A program made the translations under genes and the position numbers. From Acanthornis magna (Eukaryota; Chordata; Aves; Passeriformes; Acanthizidae): a DNA stretch of 64,000 nucleotides. The notes below the pieces were generated by a model that was not told the origin of the DNA, did not search any database, and saw nothing but the letters and a program-made list of their open reading frames with translations. Shown one piece after another: positions 25,501 to 36,361 of this stretch; positions within the stretch are counted from its first letter, which is position 1, and every line of letters starts with the position of its first letter. The stretch is taken from NCBI GenBank assembly GCA_036785705.1, contig JAWUZG010000353.1:1054001-1118000 (forward strand), in the 5' to 3' direction.

Positions 25501-28500
25501 CCTAAACCATCAGAAGCCTTCAGGAGCTCAGCATGCACCAGGAAGCAATTTTCTTTTGTGCCTTTCCTTTTCTCTTTGGGAGCTGCAGAGAAAATGTGAT
25601 TTCATGGGATGTACACAACACAAGAGGGAAGGCACTGACCTCTGGTTTTAGATTATGAATGAGGCTACAAAGCAAAAGAATGAGCCTACAAAGACCAAGA
25701 TGTCTTTGGGAGAGAGTGGGACCTCTAAGGTAACAAGAAACTGGAACTTGTTTCATTGTGAGGCCCTGGTACAAAAGCTGTGGCTGCCCCATCCCTGGAA
25801 GTGTTCCAGGCCAGGTTGGATGGAGCTGGGACAGTGGAAGGTGTCCCTGCCCATGGCAGGGGGTGGGACTGGATCAGTTTAAAGGTCCCTCCCAACCCAA
25901 ACCATTCCATGATTCCATGATCTACTCTCAGTTATCAATACACAGACACCAACAGGTAACAGCATCGAAGTCCTCTGGGCTCAGCAAATGGGTACAAGCA
26001 ACACCTGGCAAGGTTCCCTATTTTTTCACTGGAGAGATGAGACGGAGTTCACTGACCAGAACAAACAGATGTTGCCTTGTTCCCTTTGAGATGAAGAGTT
26101 TGTGTTGCACAATGGTTTTAACAAAAATCGATTTTGAAACGTTTGGCACGACGATCTCCTGAGGCAGCGCAGGGTCAGCTGTGCCAGCAGGGGGGACACA
26201 TCAAAGCTGGGACACTGTTCAAGGGTCAGAGCAGCAGAAAGTGAAACCAGCCTCTCACTTTCCACTGCCAAAATAGAAAGGTGGAAACCAGCACAAAACA
26301 CAACGATCTAAAAACCAGCCTCGATGTTTATATCCCATTGTAATGGGTTTCTGTCAACACAGAGCTGGGAGCTCTTTCCAGAAGCCTCCAGGGTTTCTGT
26401 CAAATAAAATATGCATTGCTAAATTATTCCCCTTGGCAAGGCTCCGTCCATGACAAAGCAGGAATGGGAATGTCCCCTCTCAGAGCAGCACGGGCACAGA
26501 GCCCTGGGCAGGCAGGGACCACCAGGAACACCACACACAAGCGATTCTGCTGCGCTGGCTCTTCCCTGTGCGCTCCCAGGCTTTTCCAGGCATTTCCCCA
26601 GCACTAAAAACACAACTGTTGGATCTCAGGGCAGGACAGCAAACCCTGCCACTGAGCACGGAAAGCACAACTCCGAGGGTTTCACTAAAGGCAGGATTAG
26701 TTACCAGGTAACCTCCCAGCAGCTGCATTTAACAATTTTGGGAAATTCTCTGCTCCCATCACTGCTTTCTATGACAAAACACCCCTCTCAGCACCTCAGA
26801 GGAGCTTTTCCTCACTGCTTGTAAACATTTCACTACTTTTTTTCCTCTTGCAATTCTTTTTGAGTTGCTTTACGAGAGCAGCACAACATCAATGTTCCCT
26901 GTCTCTAGCAAGGACACTCCAGGTCACTGACTCAAGGGAAATATCAGAGGAGTCCTTCAGAAGGCTCATTATATGTGAAAACACTTGCGTGGAGATAACA
27001 GGATTGCCCTGGGAATAGCAGCCCTCTGACCTTCTTTAGGAGAACAGCATGAGGAGCTAAAGTGAATCCCAGCTTGGCCCAGGGAGTTTGTTGTGCACCA
27101 GTTAAGCAACACCAGCCCTCCCAGCCTGTGGAGGGATGTCTTCCAACTCCCACTGAAGTCCTGGAATATAAAACTCCCTGAAGATTTTCTGCTGCAGACT
27201 AAACTCCAGCTAAGACAAACACACTTATCTCGAGGCCTCACCCTCTGCACAACAACCACAAAACCGGAGCCATCTCAGAGCTCCCTTCCGTCAGGTCAGG
27301 AAATGTGGTGCCAGAGACCTCCCAGTCACTGTGAGAAAGGCAGAAGCTCCACATCCACACCAGGGTGACCCATTCCCACCACTGCCAGCACCTTCTGTCC
27401 CAGATCCATCCCTGATCACGTCAGCTCAATAAAGCTTCCTCAAACCAGCCCGCACAGCCTCTAGCAGGTGTTTAACTGCCATTCAAACAGCATTAAAATC
27501 GCATTAAAACTGCATTTAAATGGCATGTAAATTGCAAAAGAGTTTTTATGCTGATTTCATGCTGCTCTGAATTGCACCCTTCGTGCACTAATGGAGAAAA
27601 CATCAATATGATGCTGCTGAGGGCTGATGGACCAGTCCAGGGTTGCTCCCAAGGTAAGTGCATTAAACACCAGCACAGGAAGGACCGCTTTTCCCTCCAG
27701 CTTTTGGTCCCTATGACCCTGAAAATGTTATTTACAAAGTTTTCCCTGACTGTTTATTCCTCTTGGTCCCTTCCCCTTCAGGGAGGCGCAGGAGCAGAGA
27801 TGACAAGGGTTGACAAATGACTCACAGAGCAACCGTGAGCATCCAGCCGGGCTCGGGGTTGGAAAAGAGGAGATGTTACAGGAAAACAGAGCCAGGTTAG
27901 CTTCCCATGGCTCTTTGCCGTGAAAAATAAAACTCTTTCCTTTGGAGAAACACAATGTTAACCCTCATTAAACTCCCACAGAGCCCTCGCAGGGAGCACC
28001 TTCCCTGGGGATGACTTAGGAGGCACCAAAGTCTTCCCTAAAGAAACCTGAAAGGTTTGGAACCCTCACCTCCTTCCCTAAGAATGGCTTAGGAGGTACC
28101 AAACTCCTCCCTAAGAGAAGGTTTGTAACCTCCACCTCATTCCCTGGGGATGATTTAGGGAGTAGCAATAGCCTTCCCTAAAAGCAGGTTTGTAACCCCC
28201 ACCTCATTCCCTGGGGGTGGCATGGGAGGCACCAAACTCTTCCCTGAGGGAAGGTTTGTGACCCCACCTGAGCCATCCGACAAACGCAGCTCACGCCCAG
28301 ATCTCCGCGCTCCCACACGGCGGATCCGGGGCCGGTTCTCGAAACACCCCCGGGGGCGGGATCTGCTCCTTCGCGGCTGCCGCGAGGGCGAATAAACCAA
28401 GCGCGGGGCACATTCCCCAAGCGCGGGGCAGCCCGGGGGACGCAGAGCGGCCTCATCACGGGGCGGCGGGACCCCGCGGCGCACAGGCCCCGCGCCCCCC

Positions 28501-28635
28501 GGCGCTCTCCGGCCGGCCCCCGGCTCCCCCCGTTCCCCCAGTCCCCTCCCGTCCCCCGGGGCCGCTCCGCACCTTGTCCTGGGGGTCCCGCGCCCCGCCG
28601 GGGCCGCGCCCGGGCCGCAGCCGCGCCTCGCTCAT
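7567..28635 (-). CDS. CDS2: Phosphatidate cytidylyltransferase 2 (CDP-diacylglycerol synthase 2), 13 coding exons
   Basis: The enzyme makes CDP-diacylglycerol from phosphatidic acid and CTP in the ER membrane, feeding phosphatidylinositol synthesis. Coding exons on the minus strand, in order: 28635-28573, 16242-16100, 15218-15122, 14730-14633, 13645-13506, 13118-13060, 11791-11709, 10662-10575, 10206-10138, 9571-9419, 9131-9012, 8426-8323, 7696-7567. All splice phases join without a break, giving 448 aa plus a TAG stop (human about 445). All acceptors end in AG and all donors start with GT. An acidic, Ser-rich N-terminal region (about 22-66) is followed by several membrane segments, the first at about 77-101. 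Family hallmarks are SPKKTWEGF (about 259-267) and the signature from [10 protein letters not shown] through [10 protein letters not shown] (about 362-388), with the metal-binding aspartates intact. The N-terminal 21 residues and the last 10 or so differ from the human protein as I recall it. The exon-8 donor (GTTTGG) is weak. The gene is head-to-head with PCNA. CDS1 is the alternative paralogue, but the synteny indicates CDS2. Confidence 0.97.
10370..10422 (+). mobile_element. CR1 LINE 3' terminal fragment
   Basis: GGTTGGACTTGATC, then TCCTTTCCAACCTAAATGG and TTCTATGATT, form the last 50 bp or so of a forward-oriented CR1. It lies in CDS2 intron 8, antisense to the gene. Confidence 0.75.
11458..11655 (+). 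mobile_element. CR1 LINE 3' fragment
   Basis: A forward-oriented CR1 tail of about 200 bp in CDS2 intron 7. It has the GGACTCCCCATGCCTGGAAG block, GGGATAGTGGAAGGTGTC, and ends with CCAAACCAGTCTGTGATTCC. It stops about 50 bp short of exon 7. Confidence 0.87.
12346..12359. repeat. Perfect 14-bp palindrome
   Basis: ATACTACGTAGTAT is a perfect inverted repeat with no spacer. It lies in an AT-rich part of CDS2 intron 6 (12.2-12.45 kb). Confidence 0.8.
12796..13060. repeat. CDS2: Minisatellite of about 21-24 bp made of splice-donor-like units
   Basis: About ten diverged copies of a unit resembling CCCCAGATTTAACCTCACCA run directly up to exon 6 of CDS2. On the CDS2 strand each unit reads GGTGAGGTTAAATCTGGGG. 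The first unit is the genuine exon-6 donor (ATG|GTGAGGTTGAATCTG). Most units therefore carry a donor-like GGTGAGGT, and one (near 12891-12898) reads GGTAAGGT. See the findings. Confidence 0.9.
13915..14215. repeat. Minisatellite of about 24 bp in CDS2 intron 4
   Basis: Repeats of CATCCCAAAATCCTCCATCC and CTTCCCAAAATCCCACACCC alternate with CTGTG. There are about 12 copies with a 24-bp basic period and many 48-bp higher-order pairs. Period 24 is a multiple of three, so it leaves long open frames on both strands. These are not genes. Confidence 0.88.
14265..14503 (+). mobile_element. CR1 LINE 3' fragment
   Basis: A forward-oriented CR1 tail. It starts with a GGAAAGGAATTCCTCCC-like block, continues through GGTGGGGAGGCCCTGGCACAG, and ends with CCAACCCAAAGCATTCTGGG. 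It lies in CDS2 intron 4, immediately beyond the 24-bp minisatellite. Confidence 0.9.
18305..18765. repeat. 16-bp minisatellite, about 28 copies
   Basis: The unit TGATCCCTGCTGTGCC, with a TGATCCCTGCCACAGCC variant, repeats for about 460 bp in CDS2 intron 1. All reading frames stay open on the minus strand, so several 120-217-codon frames appear (a repeated [13 protein letters not shown] theme). These are repeat artefacts. Confidence 0.95.
20091..20225. repeat. Tandem repeat of about 30 bp
   Basis: About four copies of a unit containing CACTGCCCAGACACCTCCCA and GCACCCCCAGT. It lies in CDS2 intron 1 and has no coding potential. Confidence 0.85.
22139..22260. repeat. Near-perfect 60-bp tandem duplication
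   Basis: Two adjacent 60-bp copies starting ACATCCCTCTGGTTCAGGAG differ at one position (AAGTCAC versus AAGGCAC). A third partial copy (ACATCCCTGTGACTCAG) follows. The one-base difference suggests a recent event. It lies in CDS2 intron 1. Confidence 0.93.
23056..23160 (+). mobile_element. CR1 LINE 3' fragment
   Basis: A forward-oriented CR1 with AAGGCCAGGCTGGATGGGGT, GTCCCTCCCAACACAAATCA and GGGATTCTGTGAT at its end. It lies in CDS2 intron 1. Confidence 0.85.
23374..23425. repeat. Inverted-repeat partner A (52 bp)
   Basis: The reverse complement of this segment matches 24287-24338 over 52 bp with about five mismatches, including 31 consecutive identical bases. The two lie about 860 bp apart in CDS2 intron 1 and flank an AT-rich block. 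Confidence 0.9.
24014..24235. repeat. AT-rich low-complexity island
   Basis: About 220 bp of nearly pure A/T with TATTATATT and TTTATATATATT runs, set in otherwise GC-balanced DNA within CDS2 intron 1. It abuts the rearranged segment at 24.25-24.45 kb. Confidence 0.85.
24247..24288. repeat. Direct-repeat partner of 24911-24952 (42 bp)
   Basis: CAGGGAATTCTTGCAAAATG, then CCTGGAAGCACAAGAAATAA, is repeated at 24911-24952 in the same orientation with one mismatch. At the downstream copy a further 23-bp partial tandem copy follows (ATGCCCGGAAGCACAAGAAA). Confidence 0.93.
24352..24453. repeat. Long perfect inverted repeat (hairpin, 36-bp arms plus 9-bp inner stem)
   Basis: The left arm 24352-24387 and right arm 24418-24453 are exact reverse complements over 36 bases. 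Between them a second stem pairs AGAGTACAC (24390-24398) with GTGTACTCT (24407-24415), leaving an 8-base loop. Just upstream a 15-base palindrome, AGATTGTGACAATCT, overlaps the left edge. It would be transcribed within CDS2 intron 1. No transposase or terminal features are visible. Confidence 0.95.
25757..25921 (+). mobile_element. CR1 LINE 3' fragment
   Basis: A forward-oriented CR1 tail: GTGAGGCCCTGGTACA, GCCCATGGCAGGGGGTGG, GTCCCTCCCAACCCAAACC and ATTCCATGATTCCATGAT. It lies in CDS2 intron 1. Confidence 0.9.
28000..28271. repeat. Four-copy 66-bp tandem repeat beside CDS2 exon 1
   Basis: Four diverged units each contain TTCCCTGGGGATGA-like, GGAGGCACCAAACTC-like, TTCCCTAA and AGGTTTGTAACCCCCACCTC-like blocks. 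They lie in CDS2 intron 1, ending about 300 bp from the exon-1 donor, at the edge of the CpG island. Confidence 0.85.
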
Positions 28636-28696
28636 GCCGGACCCTTGCCCGCCGCGCCGCGCGCCACCGCCGGTAGGGGGCGACACACAGCCGGCA

Positions 28697-28960
28697 ACCG
28701 CCGCCGACCAATGGGAGGCACAGGATGGGCGCCGGGGGCGGGGCCCGTGCGGGGCTGGCCGCGCCCAGGTGTACCCGGATGAGGGCGCGCGCCATGATGG
28801 GTGGGGCGCGTGCGTCGCTGCGCCGCGGCCTGCGTCACCGCCGACCAATGGGAGGCGTGGAATGGGAGGGGGACGGGCCCTCAGCGAGGCATGGCCGCGC
28901 CCAGGTGTACCCGGATGGTGCGGGGCGCCATGATGTGTGGCGCGAGTGCGCCGCTGAGGA
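28697..28960. repeat. Tandemly duplicated promoter module of about 137 bp
   Basis: Two copies share, in order, CGCCGACCAATGGGAGGC (CCAAT at 28708-28712 and 28845-28849), GGCCGCGCCCAGGTGTACCC (from 28757 and 28893), and a GCGCCATGATG-type YY1-like site followed by GTGCGYCGCTG-like sequence. The offset is 136-137 bp. Each copy thus carries an NF-Y-type CCAAT box and a conserved GC-rich block, between the CDS2 and PCNA starts. Confidence 0.9.
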
Positions 28961-29430
28961 AGGAAGGGAGGGAGGGAGTGAGCGGGACGTCCCCTCGCGC
29001 GGGAATGTCATCGGGCGCTGGAAGAATCGTGAGGGATTTGTCTTAAGGGACAAACGGGTTTGTTTTGTGGCCGGTTTTCACTCAGGCCTGTAATTCCTGT
29101 CAGGACCCAGTGCCTGAGGAGAGGCGCGCCACCGAGCCGTCCCTACGGACAGGCCCCGTATGTGGTACCAGCCCCCTGTGTGGCACCGGCCCCGCTGCAG
29201 GGAGCGGGCCCTGCCGCCATCGCTGCGCAGCGAGGCGGGACGCGGGCCTGAGGAATCCGCCCGGTGATTGGCTCCCGCCGCTTGAGGGGGCGGGACTAAG
29301 GGGAGGAGCAGCGCTGGGACTGGTCGGAGAGCGACGGGGACGTGTATGTGAGCCTGAGGAGGTTGGGCTAAAGGAGGAGAGCGGCGCTGGCTATTGGCTG
29401 CTGCGCGGCGGAGGGCGGGGCAGCGGAGTG

Positions 29431-29437
29431 TATAAAA
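29431..29437 (+). promoter_or_regulatory. PCNA: PCNA TATA box
   Basis: TATAAAA lies 85-91 bases upstream of the PCNA start codon, just after a GGGCGGGG box and an inverted CCAAT box. Transcription would then start near 29460, leaving a 5' UTR of about 60 bases. Confidence 0.75.
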
Positions 29438-29470
29438 GCAGCTTGGCGGGCCGCCTGCCTTGGTTCGTAG

Positions 29471-32601
<3,131 letters not shown>

Positions 32602-33018
32602 CTGGAGCAGGACTGAGGGGGATCTGCTCCTGGCTGGGAGAAGAGGAAGGTGGAGGTAGCAATTCCAGTGCCTTGGAGCATCCTAGGAGCACTGTAGGCA
32701 TGTCTTGTAGATATCTTTGTAAATATTTTTCCACTTACTATTTTGCTATACTGGTATCATTGGAAATAGGAAACCTGAGCTTTTCTAGTCTGTTCCCATA
32801 TTCCCAATAATCTCTTGGATGCTGTCTGAAGGTGAAATTTCTTACTGCTTTCAGCTTGTGTTGGAGAAGAGGGGCAATATTTAATGGGTCAAGATGTTTC
32901 CTGGAGTTTCACCTGTGGAGTTGTAGTTTAGGGTTGCTGTTTTATTATGCCACAAGTTTATATGACCTTATTTCATTGATTTTTGAAGCTGATATTCTAA
33001 CTGAAACTTGGAAAATTG

Positions 33019-33024
33019 AATAAA
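33019..33024 (+). promoter_or_regulatory. PCNA: PCNA poly(A) signal
   Basis: AATAAA lies about 420 bases after the stop codon, followed by an A/T-rich stretch and GT-rich sequence (GTGGGTGGGTG at about 33059). This 3' UTR length is typical of PCNA mRNAs. Confidence 0.85.
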
Positions 33025-33211
33025 AAATATAATTTCGTGGAGTTTATCCTGTTTAAATGTGGGTGGGTGAATTAATGCTTTTCAAGCTGTGCTGATGTAC
33101 CCTGACTCCTTTCTCGGGCTCGGAGTTCCCAGCCCTGATCACTTAAAGGTGTGAATGGATGGGTAGGTTACAGTTTGGATAATTAATTGGTCCCTGATGC
33201 TTCCTTTAATC

Positions 33212-33730
33212 ACAGAACCATAGAATGAGTTGGGTTGGAAGGACCTTAAAGCCCATCCAGTGCCACCCTCTGCCATGGGCAGGGACACCTCCCACTGTCC
33301 CAGGCTGCTCCAAGTCCTGTCCAGCCTGGCCTTGGACACTTCCAGGGATCCAGGGGCAGCCACAGCTTCTCTGGGCACCTGTGCCAGGGCCTGCCCACCC
33401 TCACGGAGGGATTCCTTCCCAATATCCCATCTGTCCCTGCCCTCTGGCAGTGGGAAGCCATTCCCTGTGTCCTGACACTTCAGGCCCTTGTAAATAGTCT
33501 CTCTCCCTCTTTCTTGTTGCTCCTTCAGGCCCTGGAAGGACACAAGTAGGTCACCCCTGGTCTCTACTCCAGGCTGAACAATCCCAACCCCCTGAGCCTT
33601 TCCCCATAGCAGAGCTCTCCATCCCTCTGATCACCCTGGAGCCTCCTCTGGCCTGGCTCCAGCAGCTCCAGCTCCTTCCCGTGCTGGGCCCAGGGCTGAG
33701 GCAGCTCTGCAGGTGGGGTCTCACCTGAGG
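33212..33730 (-). mobile_element. CR1 LINE 3' fragment (about 500 bp)
   Basis: The longest CR1 copy in the window, reverse-oriented. It starts CATAGAATGAGTTGGGTTGG, continues through AGTGCCACCCTCTGCCATGG, CTCTGGCAGTGGGAAGCC and GGCTGAACAATCCCAACC, and reaches the CTGCAGGTGGGGTCTCACC block. Confidence 0.92.
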
Positions 33731-34299
33731 GGCAGAGCCCCTCCCCTGCTGCCCACACTGCCTTTGGCTGCTGTGTGAAATGGGTTTTCTGTGAAAAGCA
33801 CCACCTTGGGCAGGAGCCACTGTTCCCTGGGACTTCTCCCCACGGGGCTCTGGTGTCACTGGGGGCCGCAGGCCCTTGGGCTGAGCAGGGCTGAGCCCTT
33901 CTGGGTTTGGCTGTGCTCAGGTGAAGCTGCACCTCCTTGAGTGCCTCTCAACCTTGTGCCTTCACCTGCTCTGTTGCTGTGTGCTGCCCTCACCTGAGCA
34001 CCAGCAGCTCCTTGCCCCATCGGGGGTGTTTATGGTGAGTGATGACAGTCCACACCATGTTCACCCACAAGGTCTGATCATGGAAAACAGGGTTTTAGAG
34101 CAGCTTGGGGCAGTTGCTGTTTTTCTTCACAGGGACCCACCAACCCTTCTTGTCTCTGCTGAGCCCAAGGGATTCACCAAGAGCTGTGGGGCCACTCAGT
34201 GGAGTCGGGGCATGGGGCTGGTGGCTCTGGGGCTCTGTGCTCTGCTGCCCTTGACAGGAGGGTGCAGCCAGGTGGGCATCGGGCTCTGCTCCCAGGGAA

Positions 34300-34567
34300 C
34301 AAGGGACAGGATGGGAGGAAACAGCCTCCAGCTGTGCCAAGGGAGCTTTACGTTGGATGTTGGGGAAAATTCCTTCATGGAAAGGGTTGCCCAGGCCTGG
34401 CACAGCTGTCCAGGGCAGTGGTGGAGTCCCCATCCCTGGGCATGTTCCAAACACAGGTGGATGTGGCACTTGGGACATGGAGTAGTGGTGACTGTGGTGC
34501 TGCTGTGCTGATGGTTGGACTTCATGATCTTACAAAGGCTTTTTCCAACCTAAACGATTCCATGATT
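34300..34567 (+). mobile_element. CR1 LINE 3' fragment
   Basis: A forward-oriented copy: GGAAACAGCCTCCAGCTGTG, GGGCAGTGGTGGAGTCCCCA and TTCCAACCTAAACGATTCCA at the tail. It belongs to a different CR1 subfamily type from its neighbour at 34790. Confidence 0.88.
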
Positions 34568-34789
34568 TTAAGTATGGGGTTTTTTGTGAGACTGTATACT
34601 TCCCACCGGTCAGTAAGACACGAGTGTCCTGGGCATGAACTGCCTGAAAAGCTGTCCCTGGGAAGCCCCGGCGGGAGGACAGGAGGGTGTCACAAGGTGG
34701 CAGTGCCGGCGAGGAAACGAATTCTGCTGGGTCAGTGACGGTGCTGCCGTGGGAGGGACAATCCCTGCTCAGGGCTGGGGGACAGGACC

Positions 34790-34942
34790 AGCACTCCTGG
34801 GGACGGTCTGGAACTGTCCGAGGCCAGGCTGGACGGGGCTTGGAGCACCCTGGGATAGTGGAAGGTGTCCCTGCCCATGGCAGGGGGGCACCAGATGGGC
34901 TTTGAGGTCCCTTCCAACCCAAACCATTCCAGGATTCTGGGT
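34790..34942 (+). mobile_element. CR1 LINE 3' fragment
   Basis: A forward-oriented copy with GAGGCCAGGCTGGACGGGGC, GGGATAGTGGAAGGTGTC and TTCCAACCCAAACCATTCCA. Confidence 0.9.
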
Positions 34943-36029
34943 TTAGACACTGATTTCCTGCTCCTGTGGTGCAGGTGCCTCCCATGTTGAGCTGTCTCAT
35001 GCCTCTAGATCATTCCTCATTTATCCTCCAGCTTCCTTGGCTTCCTGGTTAATTCAGCACCTTCAGGAAAACATCTGGAAAGGAAGATCTTTAGCCCTAA
35101 AGTTTTTTAGCATTGCTGAGCTCTTGCCCAAAACAGCGTTAAGTGTTGTAAATAACCAGGGGTCTCTTTTCCCCTCCAAATGTGATGCTGGGATGGGGTT
35201 GCCCCTGGGGTACCCACAGCAAGCAGGGGCTTGTGGAAGAATTTTGCAAAATCTTGGGATTTGGTGAGGAATCCAAGGTTCATGATGTGGAAATAGGGAA
35301 GGATTCTGAGGCTGTGATGTGCATAAAGCTGGGCCAGTGATTGAAGCAAACTCTTTCTGATGCAACTTCTGCAGTAGTGGGGGTCACCAAACTCTTCTTT
35401 GTGCTCTTCTACCCATTAACACATTCTGAAAATCAGCCAAATGCTTTAATTTACTTATTTTCTAAAAATTTTTATTTTTATAGCTGAAATGACAAAATGA
35501 GCAGCCTTGCATTGCAAGAAACATCCTTTAACATTGGTATTTACACACTTGGGTCCTGTCTGCTCTCTGCACAAATCCTGAAAGCAGCTGGGGGTTTACT
35601 TTGCCACTGCCATGCCCAAATAATCAAAAATTTAAAAGATGTTCCCTTCTAAACAAAACAAAAAACCCCAAATGCACACACACCCCTCAAAAATGGCTGG
35701 GCAGAGTTAATAAATGCTGGGAGGTGTTTCTCCCTGTTTGAGAGACGAAGTTTTCCAGGTTTTATTTAGACTTTCTTAGCAAGGAGAAATTAAATAAGAA
35801 AGAAGAATTCTTTTGGAATTTAAGGTGTGTAAAAGTACATCTAGCCCGTACTTTTTTAATTCACAGGAAGCAGAACTCCTTGGGAAGCTCCTCAGAGGTG
35901 GCACACCCCGAGTTGTCCCACCTGATTTAATATTAGACATTAAATAATCGCTACAAAATAAGCCCCGTCTGACGCGTGTCACCTCCCCGGCCCTGCCGTG
36001 TGATATTCCATCGCGTCCCCATCTCCCTT

Positions 36030-36361
36030 TGGAAAATCAGGCATGAAGGGACGAAGCCGCTGCAGATGAAACCCCTCCGGACCGCGGGGAGGCCGCGGGG
36101 CCGCCCCGGGCCGGGAGCGGAAGGAACCTGGGCCGGGAGCGACGGGAAGCAGGGCCGGCCCCGGGCCGGGAGCGCAGGGCTGCAGGGCCGGCCCCGGGCC
36201 GGGAGCCGCGGGAGGCAGGGCCCGGAGCCGCGGGAGGCAGGGCCGGCCCCGGGCCCGGAGCCGCGGGAGGCAGGGCCGGCCCCGGCCGTGACCTGGAAGG
36301 GAAGCGCCGTCACCGGGACAAGCTTCCGGGATGGGGCCGGGATGGGGCCGGCGGGCGGCAG
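36030..36361 (+). promoter_or_regulatory. TMEM230: TMEM230 CpG promoter and probable non-coding first exon
   Basis: A strongly CpG-rich island (about 36.03-36.63 kb) starts 2.1 kb upstream of the first coding exon. An ETS-type CTTCCGGG (near 36323-36330) precedes a plausible donor, GGCGGCAG|GTAACG, ending an exon at 36361. The first coding exon has an acceptor (TTTCCCAG at 38446), so an upstream non-coding exon is required. The exact transcription start is unknown. Confidence 0.6.
36130..36300. repeat. 33-bp GC-rich minisatellite in the TMEM230 promoter
   Basis: About five copies of a unit reading GGGCCGGCCCCGGGCCGGGA then GCCGCGGGAGGCA, one of them shortened to about 22 bp. It creates open frames on both strands (129 and 227 codons), which I do not accept as genes. 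Confidence 0.9.

Larger units (their letters stand above)
16243..28572 (-). other. CDS2: CDS2 intron 1 (12.3 kb)
   Basis: This long first intron contains no recognisable gene. It holds a 16-bp minisatellite (18.3-18.76 kb), a 30-bp tandem repeat (20.09-20.22 kb), a 60-bp duplication (22.14-22.26 kb), two forward CR1 fragments (23.06 and 25.76 kb), an AT-rich island (24.0-24.23 kb), a hairpin and rearranged mosaic (23.37-24.95 kb), and a 66-bp tandem repeat next to exon 1 (28.0-28.27 kb). The rest looks unique. Open frames here are short and unconvincing. Confidence 0.85.
33040..36030. other. PCNA-TMEM230 intergenic region
   Basis: No gene was recognised. The first 1.9 kb is dominated by three CR1 fragments (33.21, 34.30 and 34.79 kb). 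The 35.0-36.0 kb part is AT-richer and unique, with short A-runs. The open frames here come from CR1 sequence or are random. Confidence 0.75.

Noticed and set aside
28456..28848. An upstream in-frame start extending the CDS2 N-terminus
   Set aside because: The frame is open upstream only because of the CpG island. The ATG at 28635 gives a first exon of the expected size (21 codons) ending in the family-like DK junction.
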